Below, piece after piece: positions 8,934 to 17,891 of a stretch of DNA of 64,000 nt (the stretch's first letter is position 1; each line of letters starts with the position of its first letter). The DNA comes from Halobacteriovoraceae bacterium (GTDB lineage Bacteria; Bdellovibrionota; Bacteriovoracia; Bacteriovoracales; Bacteriovoracaceae). The notes below the pieces were generated by a model. It was not told the origin of the DNA. It was given only the letters and a program-made list of their open reading frames with translations, and did no database searches. The DNA lies in assembly GCA_002713145.1 (NCBI GenBank), contig PAVS01000007.1, forward strand, positions 186,001 through 250,000, in the 5' to 3' direction. The translations under genes and the position numbers were made by a program.

Positions 8934-8966
8934 GTACGAGCGTAAAATTTATTTTTACAAACGTTC
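8934..8966. promoter_or_regulatory. imperfect inverted repeat, candidate operator of the adjacent TetR regulator
   Basis: Left arm 8934-8949 and right arm 8951-8966 match at 11 of 16 positions around one central base. The shared pattern is GnACGnnnGTAAAAnT. It lies in the 170-bp divergent region between the dehydrogenase and the TetR gene, where a regulator of both would bind. Confidence 0.5.
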
Positions 8967-8989
8967 AAAATGATGGTTGATTAAAGTTT

Positions 8990-9658
8990 ATGGATACACT
9001 TAACTATGACCCACATAATGACCCCGTGATGGCGAATCTCTTTGAGTTTAAGCTCAGCAAGGGTGATATTAAAAAAAGTGAAATTATAGTCGCGACGATA
9101 GATTGTTTAGCCGAATTAGGAATTGAAAAAACAAGTTTCGCTGCAATCGCTAAAAAAATAGGGACATCAAAGTCCCATGTAAATTACTACTTTAAAGATA
9201 AAGACGATATATTCTTTGAAATTTACCGCTATATAGCTGGTGTGTACCAATCCTATACTCTTCGCGAATTAAAAAAACTTAAAAGTGATAAAGAAACATT
9301 AGATATCTATTTAGATGCCTATTTTAATTGGTGTAATGAAAACCAAAACCAATTAACAGTTATGTTCCTTCTTTATTATTTTTGCTACCACAAGCCTAAA
9401 TTTAGAAAACTCAATCAACAGATTAGAGATGGTGGTGTGCAGAGAATTTCTTATGTTCTGCGTGAACAATTAGGTCTTAAGTTAACCGCGAAAAAAGCAG
9501 AAGTAACGGCGAGAGGCATTCAGGCCATCATGAGTCATACCGCAGTGGACGTTTATACGATGGAATTAACTTCAAATGAACGGGTTAAAAGAATTAAAGA
9601 AGCAAGAAAACTCATTAAGAGTTTAATTTATAATAATGAAGAAAGGATACTGCAATGA
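8990..9658 (+). CDS. TetR/AcrR-family transcriptional regulator
   Basis: 222 residues. The N-terminal helix-turn-helix is clear (TSFAAIAKKIGTSKSHVNYY, then FKDKDDIF), followed by an alpha-helical ligand domain. There is a leading extension of about 25 residues before the DNA-binding domain. The ATG at 8990 has only a weak ribosome-binding site; an ATG 14 codons in is an alternative. The last codon overlaps the permease ATG (ATGA). Position between bdhA and the permease suggests it senses 3-hydroxybutyrate or a CoA ester and controls both directions; the palindrome at 8934-8966 is the likely site. Confidence 0.85.
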   Translation: MDTLNYDPHNDPVMANLFEFKLSKGDIKKSEIIVATIDCLAELGIEKTSFAAIAKKIGTSKSHVNYYFKDKDDIFFEIYRYIAGVYQSYTLRELKKLKSDKETLDIYLDAYFNWCNENQNQLTVMFLLYYFCYHKPKFRKLNQQIRDGGVQRISYVLREQLGLKLTAKKAEVTARGIQAIMSHTAVDVYTMELTSNERVKRIKEARKLIKSLIYNNEERILQ

Positions 9659-10965
9659 CTTTAAGTATAGTTGGGTTAGGAGTTGGACTTTTTTTATTAG
9701 TTCTTCTGACCATCAAAGGGATGAACCTTATGATTGCAGGACCTCTTTGTGCTTTTTTTGTAGCCCTTCTTAGTGGAATTCCTTTATATGGAGAGACTGC
9801 TTCGGTCACTTTTTTCAATGGATATATGGCAGGATTTGCTGGTTTTGTTAAATCTTGGTTTTTGATGTTTTTATTTGGATCTCTTTTTGGCAAATTTATG
9901 GAGCAGAGTGGTTCTGCAGAAAGTATTGCCAATTGGATTGTGCAAAAAATAGGAATGAAGCATGCGGCGCTAGCTGTTGTTTTGGCCTGTGCTGTTCTGA
10001 CTTATGGGGGAGTCAGTGTGTTTATCGTAGCCTTTGCTGTTTACCCTATGGCCTTAAGCCTTTTTCAAAAAGCGGATCTTCCCAGAAGATTTATCCCTGG
10101 AGCACTTGCCTTTGGTTCCGTGACTTTTACTATGACCAGCGCTGGATCTCCTGAAATTCAAAATTGGATACCCATCAAGTTTTTAGGCACAACTCCCTAT
10201 GCTGGTTGGCAAGTCTCTCTGATTGTAGCTATATGTATGGCCTGTTTTGGTTATTGGTGGCTGACTAAAATGATTAAAAAAGCAGTGGCCCAGGGAGAGA
10301 AGTTTGAAAGTAGAGTGACCGATCCTGATAACGACACTCAACGTGAATTACCTCATCCCATTCTCTCGCTTATCCCACTGGTTTTAGTCGTGGTGACTAG
10401 TTTTCTTCTCCATGGAGTACTTCAACAAAATGCACTTATTATTGCTTTGTTGGTGGGGGTGATTTCTTGTTGGTTGATGAATTATAAATATATGAACAAT
10501 GTAGGACAAGCGGTAAACTTTGGTGCAAACGGAGCGCTTATTGCGATAGGAAACACAGCTGCCGTGGTAGGCTTTGGGGCCATTGCAAAAGAAACACTTG
10601 CCTTTGACTATGCTGTGAGCTTAATGACGAGCATACCTGGGAACGAACTTTTAGGTGCAGCTGTTGCAGTATCAGTAATAGCGGGTTTAACCGGTTCAGC
10701 CTCGGGAGGACAATCCATAGCACTCCCGTTATTAGCTCCACATTATACTGACTTAGGCGTTGACCCTGAGCAACTTCATAGGATTGTATCTATTTCTTCA
10801 GGTGCTATTGATTCTCTTCCTCATAATGGATATGTTGTCACAACTGTGCGCGCTATTTGTGGGGAAACTCATGCCCAAGCTTACGGTCCGGTAGGTGCTT
10901 TAACTGTTATTATTCCCACCCTAGGAACACTCTTTGCCATATTGTTATTTAGTTTAGGTCTTTAG
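9655..10965 (+). CDS. GntP-family permease, probable 3-hydroxybutyrate transporter
   Basis: 436 residues with about 12 membrane segments. Visible GntP-family features include LTGSASGGQSIALPLLAP and SSGAIDSLPHNGYVVTT near the C-terminus. GntP proteins are H+ symporters for gluconate and related acids; the branch found next to 3-hydroxybutyrate dehydrogenase genes imports D-3-hydroxybutyrate. Coupled to the TetR gene by a 4-bp overlap and followed nine bases later by the PHB-depolymerase-like gene. The substrate is inferred from context. Confidence 0.82.
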   Translation: MTLSIVGLGVGLFLLVLLTIKGMNLMIAGPLCAFFVALLSGIPLYGETASVTFFNGYMAGFAGFVKSWFLMFLFGSLFGKFMEQSGSAESIANWIVQKIGMKHAALAVVLACAVLTYGGVSVFIVAFAVYPMALSLFQKADLPRRFIPGALAFGSVTFTMTSAGSPEIQNWIPIKFLGTTPYAGWQVSLIVAICMACFGYWWLTKMIKKAVAQGEKFESRVTDPDNDTQRELPHPILSLIPLVLVVVTSFLLHGVLQQNALIIALLVGVISCWLMNYKYMNNVGQAVNFGANGALIAIGNTAAVVGFGAIAKETLAFDYAVSLMTSIPGNELLGAAVAVSVIAGLTGSASGGQSIALPLLAPHYTDLGVDPEQLHRIVSISSGAIDSLPHNGYVVTTVRAICGETHAQAYGPVGALTVIIPTLGTLFAILLFSLGL

Positions 10966-10974
10966 GAGAGAGAA

Positions 10975-11886
10975 GTGAAAAAGAACAATATCATCATTAT
11001 CTTAACCATTCTATTTATGAACTCTGCATTGAGCTCGTTTGAATCTTTCCCCCATTCGTACAGTGAAAAGACTCCTGTCTTTTTTGCTCTTCATGGTTGT
11101 AAGCAAAATGAACAAGATCTTTTAAAGGATGCCTATTTACTTGATAAGGCAAAAGACAAAGTCATTTTCTTTGCTCCCAGACAACGGCTCACTGCTAATG
11201 TAGATAAATGTTGGAATTGGTTTATGCCTTATAATCAGCAGAATATGCCTTTTAGTGAAACCAGAAATTTAATGCATAAATTAGAAAACTTTCTAAGAAG
11301 ACATGAACTTAAAAATAACCCAGTTTATCTTATCGGTTTTTCTGCCGGGGCAGCAACCGCTATGAATTTTCTCGCTTGTTACCCTGAAAAATTTGCTGGA
11401 ATCGCGACCCATTCAGCCTTGCCTTATCGAGTGACTGATCAAGTGTACGACGTCAATGAAGTGATTGCTTATGGGCCTAAGAAAGCGAGTATTGATTTAA
11501 TTAAAGACTTTAGTTCTTGCTCTCAAAATAAAAAAGATTTTTATCACAAAAAAATGCTTTTCTTTCATGGGACGGAAGACTTTCGAGTGACGATCAAGAA
11601 TTTTCAGGCCCTCGAATCTCAGATTATCGAAAGCTATGATTATCGTGATGATCAGATTTTTAACCAATCAGTACAAATGACTAAAAAAGTTAAGCATATA
11701 ACCCCTGCAAAAAAATACCCTTATCAAGTGAAAACTTATAAGCTTCCGCAAGACACTCTCATTCAGTTTTTTAAGATTGAGGGGATGAAGCATAGTTGGA
11801 GTGGAGGAGCAGTTCGGATCGAGCGCAATGATCCCATGGGGCCTGAAGCAACGGACCTAATTCTTGAGACTTTTGTTAAGGATTAA
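10975..11886 (+). CDS. secreted PHB-depolymerase-like esterase
   Basis: 303 residues from a GTG whose Shine-Dalgarno AGGAGAGA overlaps the preceding stop. A signal peptide (hydrophobic 5-19) is followed by an alpha/beta hydrolase domain: ALHGCKQ (39-45), nucleophile GFSAG (Ser123), acidic residue in FFHGTEDF, and His in GMKHSWSGG. HGC..., GxSAG and the HxWSGG ending are those of the esterase/PHB depolymerase family (type 1 extracellular depolymerases, feruloyl esterases). With 3-hydroxybutyrate import and oxidation genes beside it, degradation of poly-3-hydroxybutyrate from outside the cell is the likely role. Confidence 0.75.
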   Translation: MKKNNIIIILTILFMNSALSSFESFPHSYSEKTPVFFALHGCKQNEQDLLKDAYLLDKAKDKVIFFAPRQRLTANVDKCWNWFMPYNQQNMPFSETRNLMHKLENFLRRHELKNNPVYLIGFSAGAATAMNFLACYPEKFAGIATHSALPYRVTDQVYDVNEVIAYGPKKASIDLIKDFSSCSQNKKDFYHKKMLFFHGTEDFRVTIKNFQALESQIIESYDYRDDQIFNQSVQMTKKVKHITPAKKYPYQVKTYKLPQDTLIQFFKIEGMKHSWSGGAVRIERNDPMGPEATDLILETFVKD

Positions 11887-11957
11887 GCTGCCCTCTTTTA
11901 ATCGTGTCCTCTTTTCTCTAAGATAGAGTTAAATCGTTATCTTTTGAAGGATGGTAT

Positions 11958-13376
11958 ATGAGTGCTCTTAATGAGTCTTCGCAAATTTTTAGTTCTAAAT
12001 CAGAAATAGCAAGCACATTTGAAAACTTAAAACTGTCCTACCAGAAAAATCCCTACCCAAGTTATAAATTCAGACAAGATATCTTAAATCGAATAAAGAA
12101 AATTCTGATCGATAATGAACAAAAACTCTACCAAGCTCTCTCTAAAGACTACGGTCATCGCAGTGAGTTTGATTCTCTGATTGCGGATTTTCTTCCGAGT
12201 GTATTAGGGATAAAATACACCAAGTCGCAGTTAAGAAAATGGATGAAGCCCGTAAAAAGGCATGCTGGCCTGGCCTTGTTTCCCTCCCAGATCAAAGTTC
12301 ACTATCAACCCTTGGGAGTTGTGGGAGTGATAGTCCCTTGGAATTTTCCCCTTTATTTAAGTTTGAGTCCCATGGTCACGGCTATTGCTGCAGGCAATAG
12401 GGTGATGGTTAAAATGAGTGAGTTTACACCGGCGACCTACTTATGCATGAAAGAAATCTTTAGTCCTTTGTCTGATCATATTCAGTTTTTTAATGGTGAA
12501 GCTGAAATCTCTTCTTTCTTTTCAACTCTAGCTTTTGATCACCTGCTCTTTACTGGCTCCACTCAAGTGGGAAAGCATGTGGCGGCAGCAGCTGCTCAGA
12601 ATCTCACACCCATCACATTAGAGCTAGGAGGGAAGTCTCCTGCGATTGTTCATAAAGATGCTTATCTTAAACGGGCGGTTGAAGCGATTCTTATGGGGAA
12701 AACTTTAAACTCAGGACAAATATGTGTGGCCCCTGATTATGTACTTGTGCATAAAGATGTGAAGGATGAATTTGTTCAAATGTTTATGGCCGCCTATAAC
12801 GAATCATATTCAAACTCAGACCAGTTTCCGTACACTCATCTTATTTCGGATAAACATATTCAAAGAATGAATGACTATCTTCGGGATGCAGAAAATAAAG
12901 GCGCTTCTATTATTCACCTAGAAGACTCAAAAAATCAGAGACCTTATGCCCCGGTTCTTCTTTTAAATGTATCTAACGAGATGAAAGTGATGCAAGAAGA
13001 AGTGTTCGGAAGTCTGCTTCCTATTTTGGAGTATGATGATATCGACGCAGCTCTTGAATTTGTTAATAAGAGACCTCGTCCTCTTGCCCTGTATTTGATG
13101 ACTGAAAATAGCCAGATAAAGCAGAGGTTTCTCTACGAGTCTCATAGTGGAGGGGTGTGTATCAACGACACTCTTACCCACGTGGCTGCTGAGGATGCTC
13201 CTTTCGGTGGCATAGGTGACTCAGGAATGGGCCACTATCATGGTGTAGAAGGTTTTCGAACTTTTTCTAAGGCCAAAACTGTTTTAACCACACCCTCTTG
13301 GCTACCCAGAAACTATCTTTTACTTAAAAACAAAGCCATCGCCTTCAAGCTCTTTAGGTTTCTATTTATTCGATAA
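11958..13376 (+). CDS. aldehyde dehydrogenase, coniferyl-aldehyde-dehydrogenase type
   Basis: 472 residues. GVVGVIVPWNFPL, the GSTQVGK cofactor turn, LELGGKSPAIV (general base Glu) and SGQICVAPDY (nucleophilic Cys) give a complete ALDH active site. The CVAPDY ending is typical of the branch annotated as coniferyl aldehyde dehydrogenase, which oxidises fatty or aromatic aldehydes. GAAGG precedes the ATG at good spacing. It follows the PHB locus by 71 bp with its own leader and may or may not belong to it. Confidence 0.85.
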   Translation: MSALNESSQIFSSKSEIASTFENLKLSYQKNPYPSYKFRQDILNRIKKILIDNEQKLYQALSKDYGHRSEFDSLIADFLPSVLGIKYTKSQLRKWMKPVKRHAGLALFPSQIKVHYQPLGVVGVIVPWNFPLYLSLSPMVTAIAAGNRVMVKMSEFTPATYLCMKEIFSPLSDHIQFFNGEAEISSFFSTLAFDHLLFTGSTQVGKHVAAAAAQNLTPITLELGGKSPAIVHKDAYLKRAVEAILMGKTLNSGQICVAPDYVLVHKDVKDEFVQMFMAAYNESYSNSDQFPYTHLISDKHIQRMNDYLRDAENKGASIIHLEDSKNQRPYAPVLLLNVSNEMKVMQEEVFGSLLPILEYDDIDAALEFVNKRPRPLALYLMTENSQIKQRFLYESHSGGVCINDTLTHVAAEDAPFGGIGDSGMGHYHGVEGFRTFSKAKTVLTTPSWLPRNYLLLKNKAIAFKLFRFLFIR

Positions 13377-13491
13377 AGAGTGTATTACGCTTGGCGTTAT
13401 TGAGTAAGTTCTACTCACCAGCTTGAGTTCATTGACGAGCAATCGACATTTTGGTTTAAAGTATTTCACCACCTATTCCAAGGAATTTTTA

Positions 13492-14856
13492 ATGAAAAAC
13501 TTAATACTTATGCTGTCTTGCTTATTTATTTATGGCGCTTATGCTAATGAAGACGCTTGTATTGCGGCCCGAACAAATATAGTAGATAAAATTAAATGCC
13601 TTAAAAAGGTGAAGATTAAATCGATAACAAGATACTCCTTACAATATCAAAAAATTGAAATGACATTCACTCAGCCCATGGATCATCAAGATAGTGGGTC
13701 TCAACAATTTGAACAACGTATCGTTCTTCTTCATAAAAATATTGATGAGCCAATGCTTTTACAAACCAGTGGTTATGCTATCTTTGGAGTGAGACCAGCA
13801 CATATTGCAAGAGTCTTTGGCACCAATCAATTGCAAATTGAACATCGTTATTTTGAAAATTCCATTCCTCAAAAACCAGATTGGAAACTCTTGAATATTA
13901 AACAATCAGCAGATGACTTCCATGCTATAACTGTTGCCTTTCAAAAAATCTATAAAAAGCCATGGGTGAATACAGGAGCCTCGAAAGGGGGAATGACCTC
14001 TACTTATCATAGATATTTTTATCCAGATGATGTGGTGGGAACTGTAGCGGATGTGGCTCCTCTCTCCTTTAGTACAACTGATCAACGCTATAATTATTTC
14101 TTAGAAAATGTTGGGGGAGAGGATTATCGTACGTGTCGTGAAAATTGGAAAGAGCTGCAGCTTAAACTGTTAGAGAATCGCGATCTCTTGCTTCTACGTA
14201 TTCAAGGTCATTTTTCTCAGCTCGGAAGTAGCGATGTGGCATTTGAGCATTCAGTGATTGAAGCCCCTTTTTATTTTTGGCAGTATGGAAACCCCGCTCG
14301 TTGTGCCAAGATCCCAGTCAATGGAACGATAGAAGAGATGTTTCAGTTTTTACAGTCTGTCGCTGCTATTAATGATTACACCGATAAAAAATTGACACGC
14401 TTTATTTCATATTTCTATCAGGCAGGCACAGAGCTTGGAGGTCCTGATAATGTGACTTATCATCTAGAGCATTTAAGAAAACATGAGTTTCAAATTTCAC
14501 AATATACTCCGAAAGGTGAAGAGTTGATCTACTCAAATGAAATGATGAAAAAAATAAAAAAATGGGCGGAAAATGAAGCTGATGAAATACTCTATATCTA
14601 TGGAGAGTTTGATCCTTGGACGGCCGCAGAATATCCAATGAGTAAAGTTGGAAAAAACACCACTAAACTCTATGTTCCTGCTGGAAACCATGGAGCAAAC
14701 TTTACTAAACTTGTTGGAAAAGCAAAACTACAGGCTTATTCAATCATTGGGAAGTGGCTAGAGAAAAAGCCACAGTCCATGACTAAAAGCAAAGTCGTCC
14801 ACACCCCAGCTCTGGAAGATATAGAGTTTGAGCTGAGGAAAGAACTTAAACTTTAA
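13492..14856 (+). CDS. secreted S37-family (PS-10) aminopeptidase
   Basis: 454 residues from the ATG at 13492, preferred over one at 13423 because AAGGA precedes it and it starts a clean signal peptide (cleaved near GAYANE). The body matches the S37 prolyl/tripeptidyl aminopeptidase family of Streptomyces: MTFTQPMDH, LLQTSGYAIF, IEHRYFENS, NTGASKGGMT (nucleophile Ser), an Asp in YGEFDPWTA and a His in AGNHGANF. These enzymes remove peptides from protein N-termini outside the cell. Monocistronic, with no evident partner. Confidence 0.82.
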   Translation: MKNLILMLSCLFIYGAYANEDACIAARTNIVDKIKCLKKVKIKSITRYSLQYQKIEMTFTQPMDHQDSGSQQFEQRIVLLHKNIDEPMLLQTSGYAIFGVRPAHIARVFGTNQLQIEHRYFENSIPQKPDWKLLNIKQSADDFHAITVAFQKIYKKPWVNTGASKGGMTSTYHRYFYPDDVVGTVADVAPLSFSTTDQRYNYFLENVGGEDYRTCRENWKELQLKLLENRDLLLLRIQGHFSQLGSSDVAFEHSVIEAPFYFWQYGNPARCAKIPVNGTIEEMFQFLQSVAAINDYTDKKLTRFISYFYQAGTELGGPDNVTYHLEHLRKHEFQISQYTPKGEELIYSNEMMKKIKKWAENEADEILYIYGEFDPWTAAEYPMSKVGKNTTKLYVPAGNHGANFTKLVGKAKLQAYSIIGKWLEKKPQSMTKSKVVHTPALEDIEFELRKELKL

Positions 14857-14887
14857 TACATGACCTAATTAGTGGGGTGCAAACTCA

Positions 14888-14916
14888 TTGCTCCCCATCT
14901 TAAAATTTTGTAAAAT
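14888..14916 (+). promoter_or_regulatory. sigma-70-like promoter of the 14945 lipoprotein gene
   Basis: TTGCTC, a 17-bp spacer and TAAAAT, ending 28 bp before the ATG. AAGGAG follows at normal position, so this gene has a short leader. Confidence 0.5.
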
Positions 14917-14944
14917 ACTGCTTATACAAACTTAAGGAGTCATT

Positions 14945-15250
14945 ATGCAAAAGCTAATATTACTGAGCGCGCTATTTTCACTTATCGTTTCCTGTGCAGT
15001 ATCAAAAACTAAACTTTCAGACGAAGGAAGAGAAGTTAAAATTCTTCCTGATAAAAATAATCCTAATTGCCACGTCGTGGACACTCTCGTGGCCGAGAAT
15101 GAACAAGGCAGTGATGAACTTGCTCGCAACTATGCTCGAAACTTAGCTGCAGATAAAGGTGGGGACGCGCTACTAATCAATCAAGTGGTCTCTAACGGAA
15201 AAAAAATTAGAGTCTATGGCACTGTTTATCACTGTGATCATGAACATTAA
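14945..15250 (+). CDS. small lipoprotein, DUF4156/RcsF-like
   Basis: 101 residues with a lipoprotein signal ending IVSCA (Cys17). The mature domain has spaced cysteines, an alpha segment ([20 protein letters not shown]) and a final strand with GTVYHC, the layout seen in DUF4156/RcsF-type outer-membrane lipoproteins. Its stop overlaps the end of the convergent astB gene by 4 bp. Envelope location is likely; role unknown. Confidence 0.6.
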   Translation: MQKLILLSALFSLIVSCAVSKTKLSDEGREVKILPDKNNPNCHVVDTLVAENEQGSDELARNYARNLAADKGGDALLINQVVSNGKKIRVYGTVYHCDHEH

Positions 15251-16587
15251 TTTTGGAAGGGATAGATATTTCCCAAACCTAAAAGGCTAGATAGCTCATC
15301 TAAAGCGTTTTGACATTCAACCATTAAGTTCGGATCCCTGATATCACTTGGCCTAATTTCATCACGGTAGTGTTTATCGATCCATTTGTTTAAAGCACTA
15401 AAGCTCTGGTCTGTTAACAATGTTTTTTGGTTAACACCTGTAAGCTCTTGCTGACTCAGACAAACCCTTAGTCGCAAACAAGCTGGTCCACCACCGTTTT
15501 TCATACTTTGTTTTACGTCATAGACTTTAACTTCATTGATAGGATTATCCATAGTGACAAGCTCTTTTAAGTAGGCTTGAACATTTTTATTTTCTTCACA
15601 CTCACTTGGAACAACAATGGCCATGGAGTCAGGGGTAAGGGAAATCAGCTGGCTATTAAATAGATAACTCTCAACTGCATCCTGAACACTGACCTGTGAC
15701 TCTGGCACTTGGATAAAGTAAAACGGCTTTTCACCAAATTTTGATTTTATCTCAGCGATGGCTTGGTCTTGTTCATGAAGGGCTTTTTCATGATAAAAAT
15801 AAACATTTTTATTTCCTACAGAGATCACATCGTTATGAAAAACTCCGGCATCAATCGTACTAGGGTTTTGTTGGGAAAAAACAACTTTATTCTCATTCAA
15901 TCCATGAAGACGAGCGATGGCCTGGGATGCTTCCTTCGTTTGCCTGGCTGGGAAGCGAGTGGGAGCGATTTTACTCTCATCGAAACCATATTTTCCGAAG
16001 ACAAAAAACTCTAGACCTTGATCTCCATATTCTGTGCAAAAGCGGGTGTGATTAGCTGCACCCTCATCTCCAAAATGACCGCCTTCAGGTAAGTGCTGGT
16101 GATGAACAAAATAATTTGGATCACTGAAAGTTTTTTTTAAGATCTCAGCTGTCATCGCCGGTTCTATACTGCGATGAAATTTGTTATTAAGATTTGCAGG
16201 GGTGATATGCACTTTTTGATCATGAGTATCGGGACTGGGAGAAATCGTCGCTGCATTGGCCGTCCACATAGGAGAGCAACTATAACAAGCTGCTAAGATT
16301 TCAGGAGCTCTTTTATAAGCTTTCTCTATAATATCTGAGGGCTTGCCGGTAAAGCCCAATCTTTTTAATGTGATAAGATCTGGTCGCATGTGAGGAGCAA
16401 GTACACCTTGAACCAGTCCGAGATCAGCTAAGCTTTTTGCTTTTGCGAGACCTTGCTTAGCAGCTTCCTTAGGCTTAGAGACTTCACCCGCATTTTTAAG
16501 TGAAGCAACATTTCCAGATGATAAACCAGCATAGTTATGAGTGGGACCTACAATTCCGTCAAAATTTGCTTCAAAGTAATTTTCCAT
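15247..16587 (-). CDS. astB: N-succinylarginine dihydrolase
   Basis: 446 residues, the usual AstB length. The N-terminus [18 protein letters not shown] and the segment [18 protein letters not shown] are near-diagnostic; later [12 protein letters not shown] is the conserved Gly-rich/Cys active-site region of this amidinotransferase-fold enzyme. AstB converts N2-succinylarginine to N2-succinylornithine, NH3 and CO2 in the AST arginine-degradation pathway. None of astA, astC, astD or astE is adjacent. AAGGAGAT precedes the ATG. Confidence 0.92.
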   Translation of the reverse strand: MENYFEANFDGIVGPTHNYAGLSSGNVASLKNAGEVSKPKEAAKQGLAKAKSLADLGLVQGVLAPHMRPDLITLKRLGFTGKPSDIIEKAYKRAPEILAACYSCSPMWTANAATISPSPDTHDQKVHITPANLNNKFHRSIEPAMTAEILKKTFSDPNYFVHHQHLPEGGHFGDEGAANHTRFCTEYGDQGLEFFVFGKYGFDESKIAPTRFPARQTKEASQAIARLHGLNENKVVFSQQNPSTIDAGVFHNDVISVGNKNVYFYHEKALHEQDQAIAEIKSKFGEKPFYFIQVPESQVSVQDAVESYLFNSQLISLTPDSMAIVVPSECEENKNVQAYLKELVTMDNPINEVKVYDVKQSMKNGGGPACLRLRVCLSQQELTGVNQKTLLTDQSFSALNKWIDKHYRDEIRPSDIRDPNLMVECQNALDELSSLLGLGNIYPFQN

Positions 16588-16615
16588 CCTATCTCCTTAA
16601 GGCAGGTTTCTCACT

Positions 16616-17794
16616 TTACTGATCTGTATCTAGTTCTTTGAGAAACTGGATGAGCTGAGCTCGCTCCTCGTCGGTCATCTGAGTTTTATTCGCCAGAGGC
16701 ATGACTTTATTTTCAACTTGAGGAAGCATCTTGTCTTTATGCAATCTGACTAATTCTTCAGTCTCTAAGATGATTCCTTTTTGAGCGACGGTAAAAATAT
16801 CATCTGTATTTTGAGTCGCATGACAACTGAGGCATCTTTTCTCAATAATAGGTTGAATATCCGAATAGCTTAAGCCTTTGTTGGCTTCACTCACTGTCAT
16901 ATCTTTTTTACTCGTAAGGGCGACTAAACTCATAAGACCTATCATCGCGGGAACAAGCAGCCATTTTTCAATAGATTTTTTAGTGATCATGACTTGTCTG
17001 AGCATGGCTCCCACAAGTGTAAGTATGGCAAGAAGTAGCCAGGCTAATTCATGATTATAAACAGCCGGGTAGTGATTGCTAAGCATGATAAATAAAACGG
17101 GAAAAATAAAATAGGTGTTATGAACTGATCTTGATTTCGATTTTTGTCCCAAACTATAGTCAGGAGTTTGACCCGCTTCAGCTTGGGCCAACATTTTTGC
17201 CTGTCCTGGGAGAATTCTCACCCATACATTAAGAAGCATGCATGACCCAAAGACGACGCCCACAATCATATAAGCCCCACGGCCACTAAAAACGGTGGGA
17301 GTATAATAAATAAGAGCAAAAGCTGCTAATAACCCTATCGTGTTTCTTAGAAAATTAGGGATCTTGATATTGGGATGAAATAACACATCATAAAAAAACC
17401 AAGACCCAATGATAAAAATAAGACTAAAAAGAATGGCCTGAAAATGAGAGAGATTCATGACGCTTGGGTCAATGAGTAAACTCGCTGAATTTAAGAAATA
17501 AAGATAAATAAAAAGCATGAAGCCCGTAATAAAGGTGAGAGTTGCTTCCCATTTAAACCAATGGAGTTTTTCAGGTAACTGACCAGGTGCAATCTTTTTC
17601 TTATCCACTTGGTAGTAAAAACCACCATGAACCATAAACACTTCACCGTCGACGTTTTCACGACTTTTCTTAGGTGGCTCAAAGCTAGAATCTAGCCAAA
17701 TGAAATAAAATGAACTACCAATCCAAGAAATCCCGGCAACAACGTGCGAAAAACGAATAAGATATTCGACCCATAAGTCTAAACTTTCAAGCAT
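16616..17794 (-). CDS. puuD: PuuD-like membrane urate hydroxylase with C-terminal cytochrome c
   Basis: 392 residues. The N-terminal part has about eight membrane helices and begins with RFSHVVAGISWIGSSFYFIW, the hallmark of PuuD/urate-oxidase N-terminal domains. The C-terminus is a cytochrome c domain with CLSCH at 321-325 and a candidate distal Met in KVMPLAN. PuuD oxidises urate and passes electrons to the respiratory chain. No other purine-degradation gene is nearby. It lies 28 bp upstream of astB on the same strand. Starts 6 nt after a plausible -10, without Shine-Dalgarno. Confidence 0.8.
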   Translation of the reverse strand: MLESLDLWVEYLIRFSHVVAGISWIGSSFYFIWLDSSFEPPKKSRENVDGEVFMVHGGFYYQVDKKKIAPGQLPEKLHWFKWEATLTFITGFMLFIYLYFLNSASLLIDPSVMNLSHFQAILFSLIFIIGSWFFYDVLFHPNIKIPNFLRNTIGLLAAFALIYYTPTVFSGRGAYMIVGVVFGSCMLLNVWVRILPGQAKMLAQAEAGQTPDYSLGQKSKSRSVHNTYFIFPVLFIMLSNHYPAVYNHELAWLLLAILTLVGAMLRQVMITKKSIEKWLLVPAMIGLMSLVALTSKKDMTVSEANKGLSYSDIQPIIEKRCLSCHATQNTDDIFTVAQKGIILETEELVRLHKDKMLPQVENKVMPLANKTQMTDEERAQLIQFLKELDTDQ

Positions 17795-17800
17795 TTTTAA

Positions 17801-17829
17801 AATTTAACAACTTGCAACTTACCTGTCAC
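17801..17829 (-). promoter_or_regulatory. promoter 6 nt upstream of the PuuD-like start (leaderless type)
   Basis: On the minus strand GTGACA, a 17-bp spacer and TAAATT are followed by six bases and the ATG. No Shine-Dalgarno is possible in that space. Confidence 0.4.
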
Positions 17830-17878
17830 GAGCTTTATATTTCGCAGTGCAAATGCTATGTTAATGATGAAGATTATC

Positions 17879-17884
17879 TATAAA
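17879..17884 (+). promoter_or_regulatory. -10 box (TATAAA) 7 nt before the cca GTG start
   Basis: TATAAA ends seven bases before the GTG at 17892, giving a transcription start at or next to the first codon. No clear -35 hexamer was found. Confidence 0.35.
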
Positions 17885-17891
17885 TAGAAGC

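Noticed and set aside
9855-10154. Open frame of 99 codons inside the GntP permease gene
   Set aside because: Out-of-frame shadow of a strong coding region, with no ribosome-binding site and unusual Cys-rich composition.
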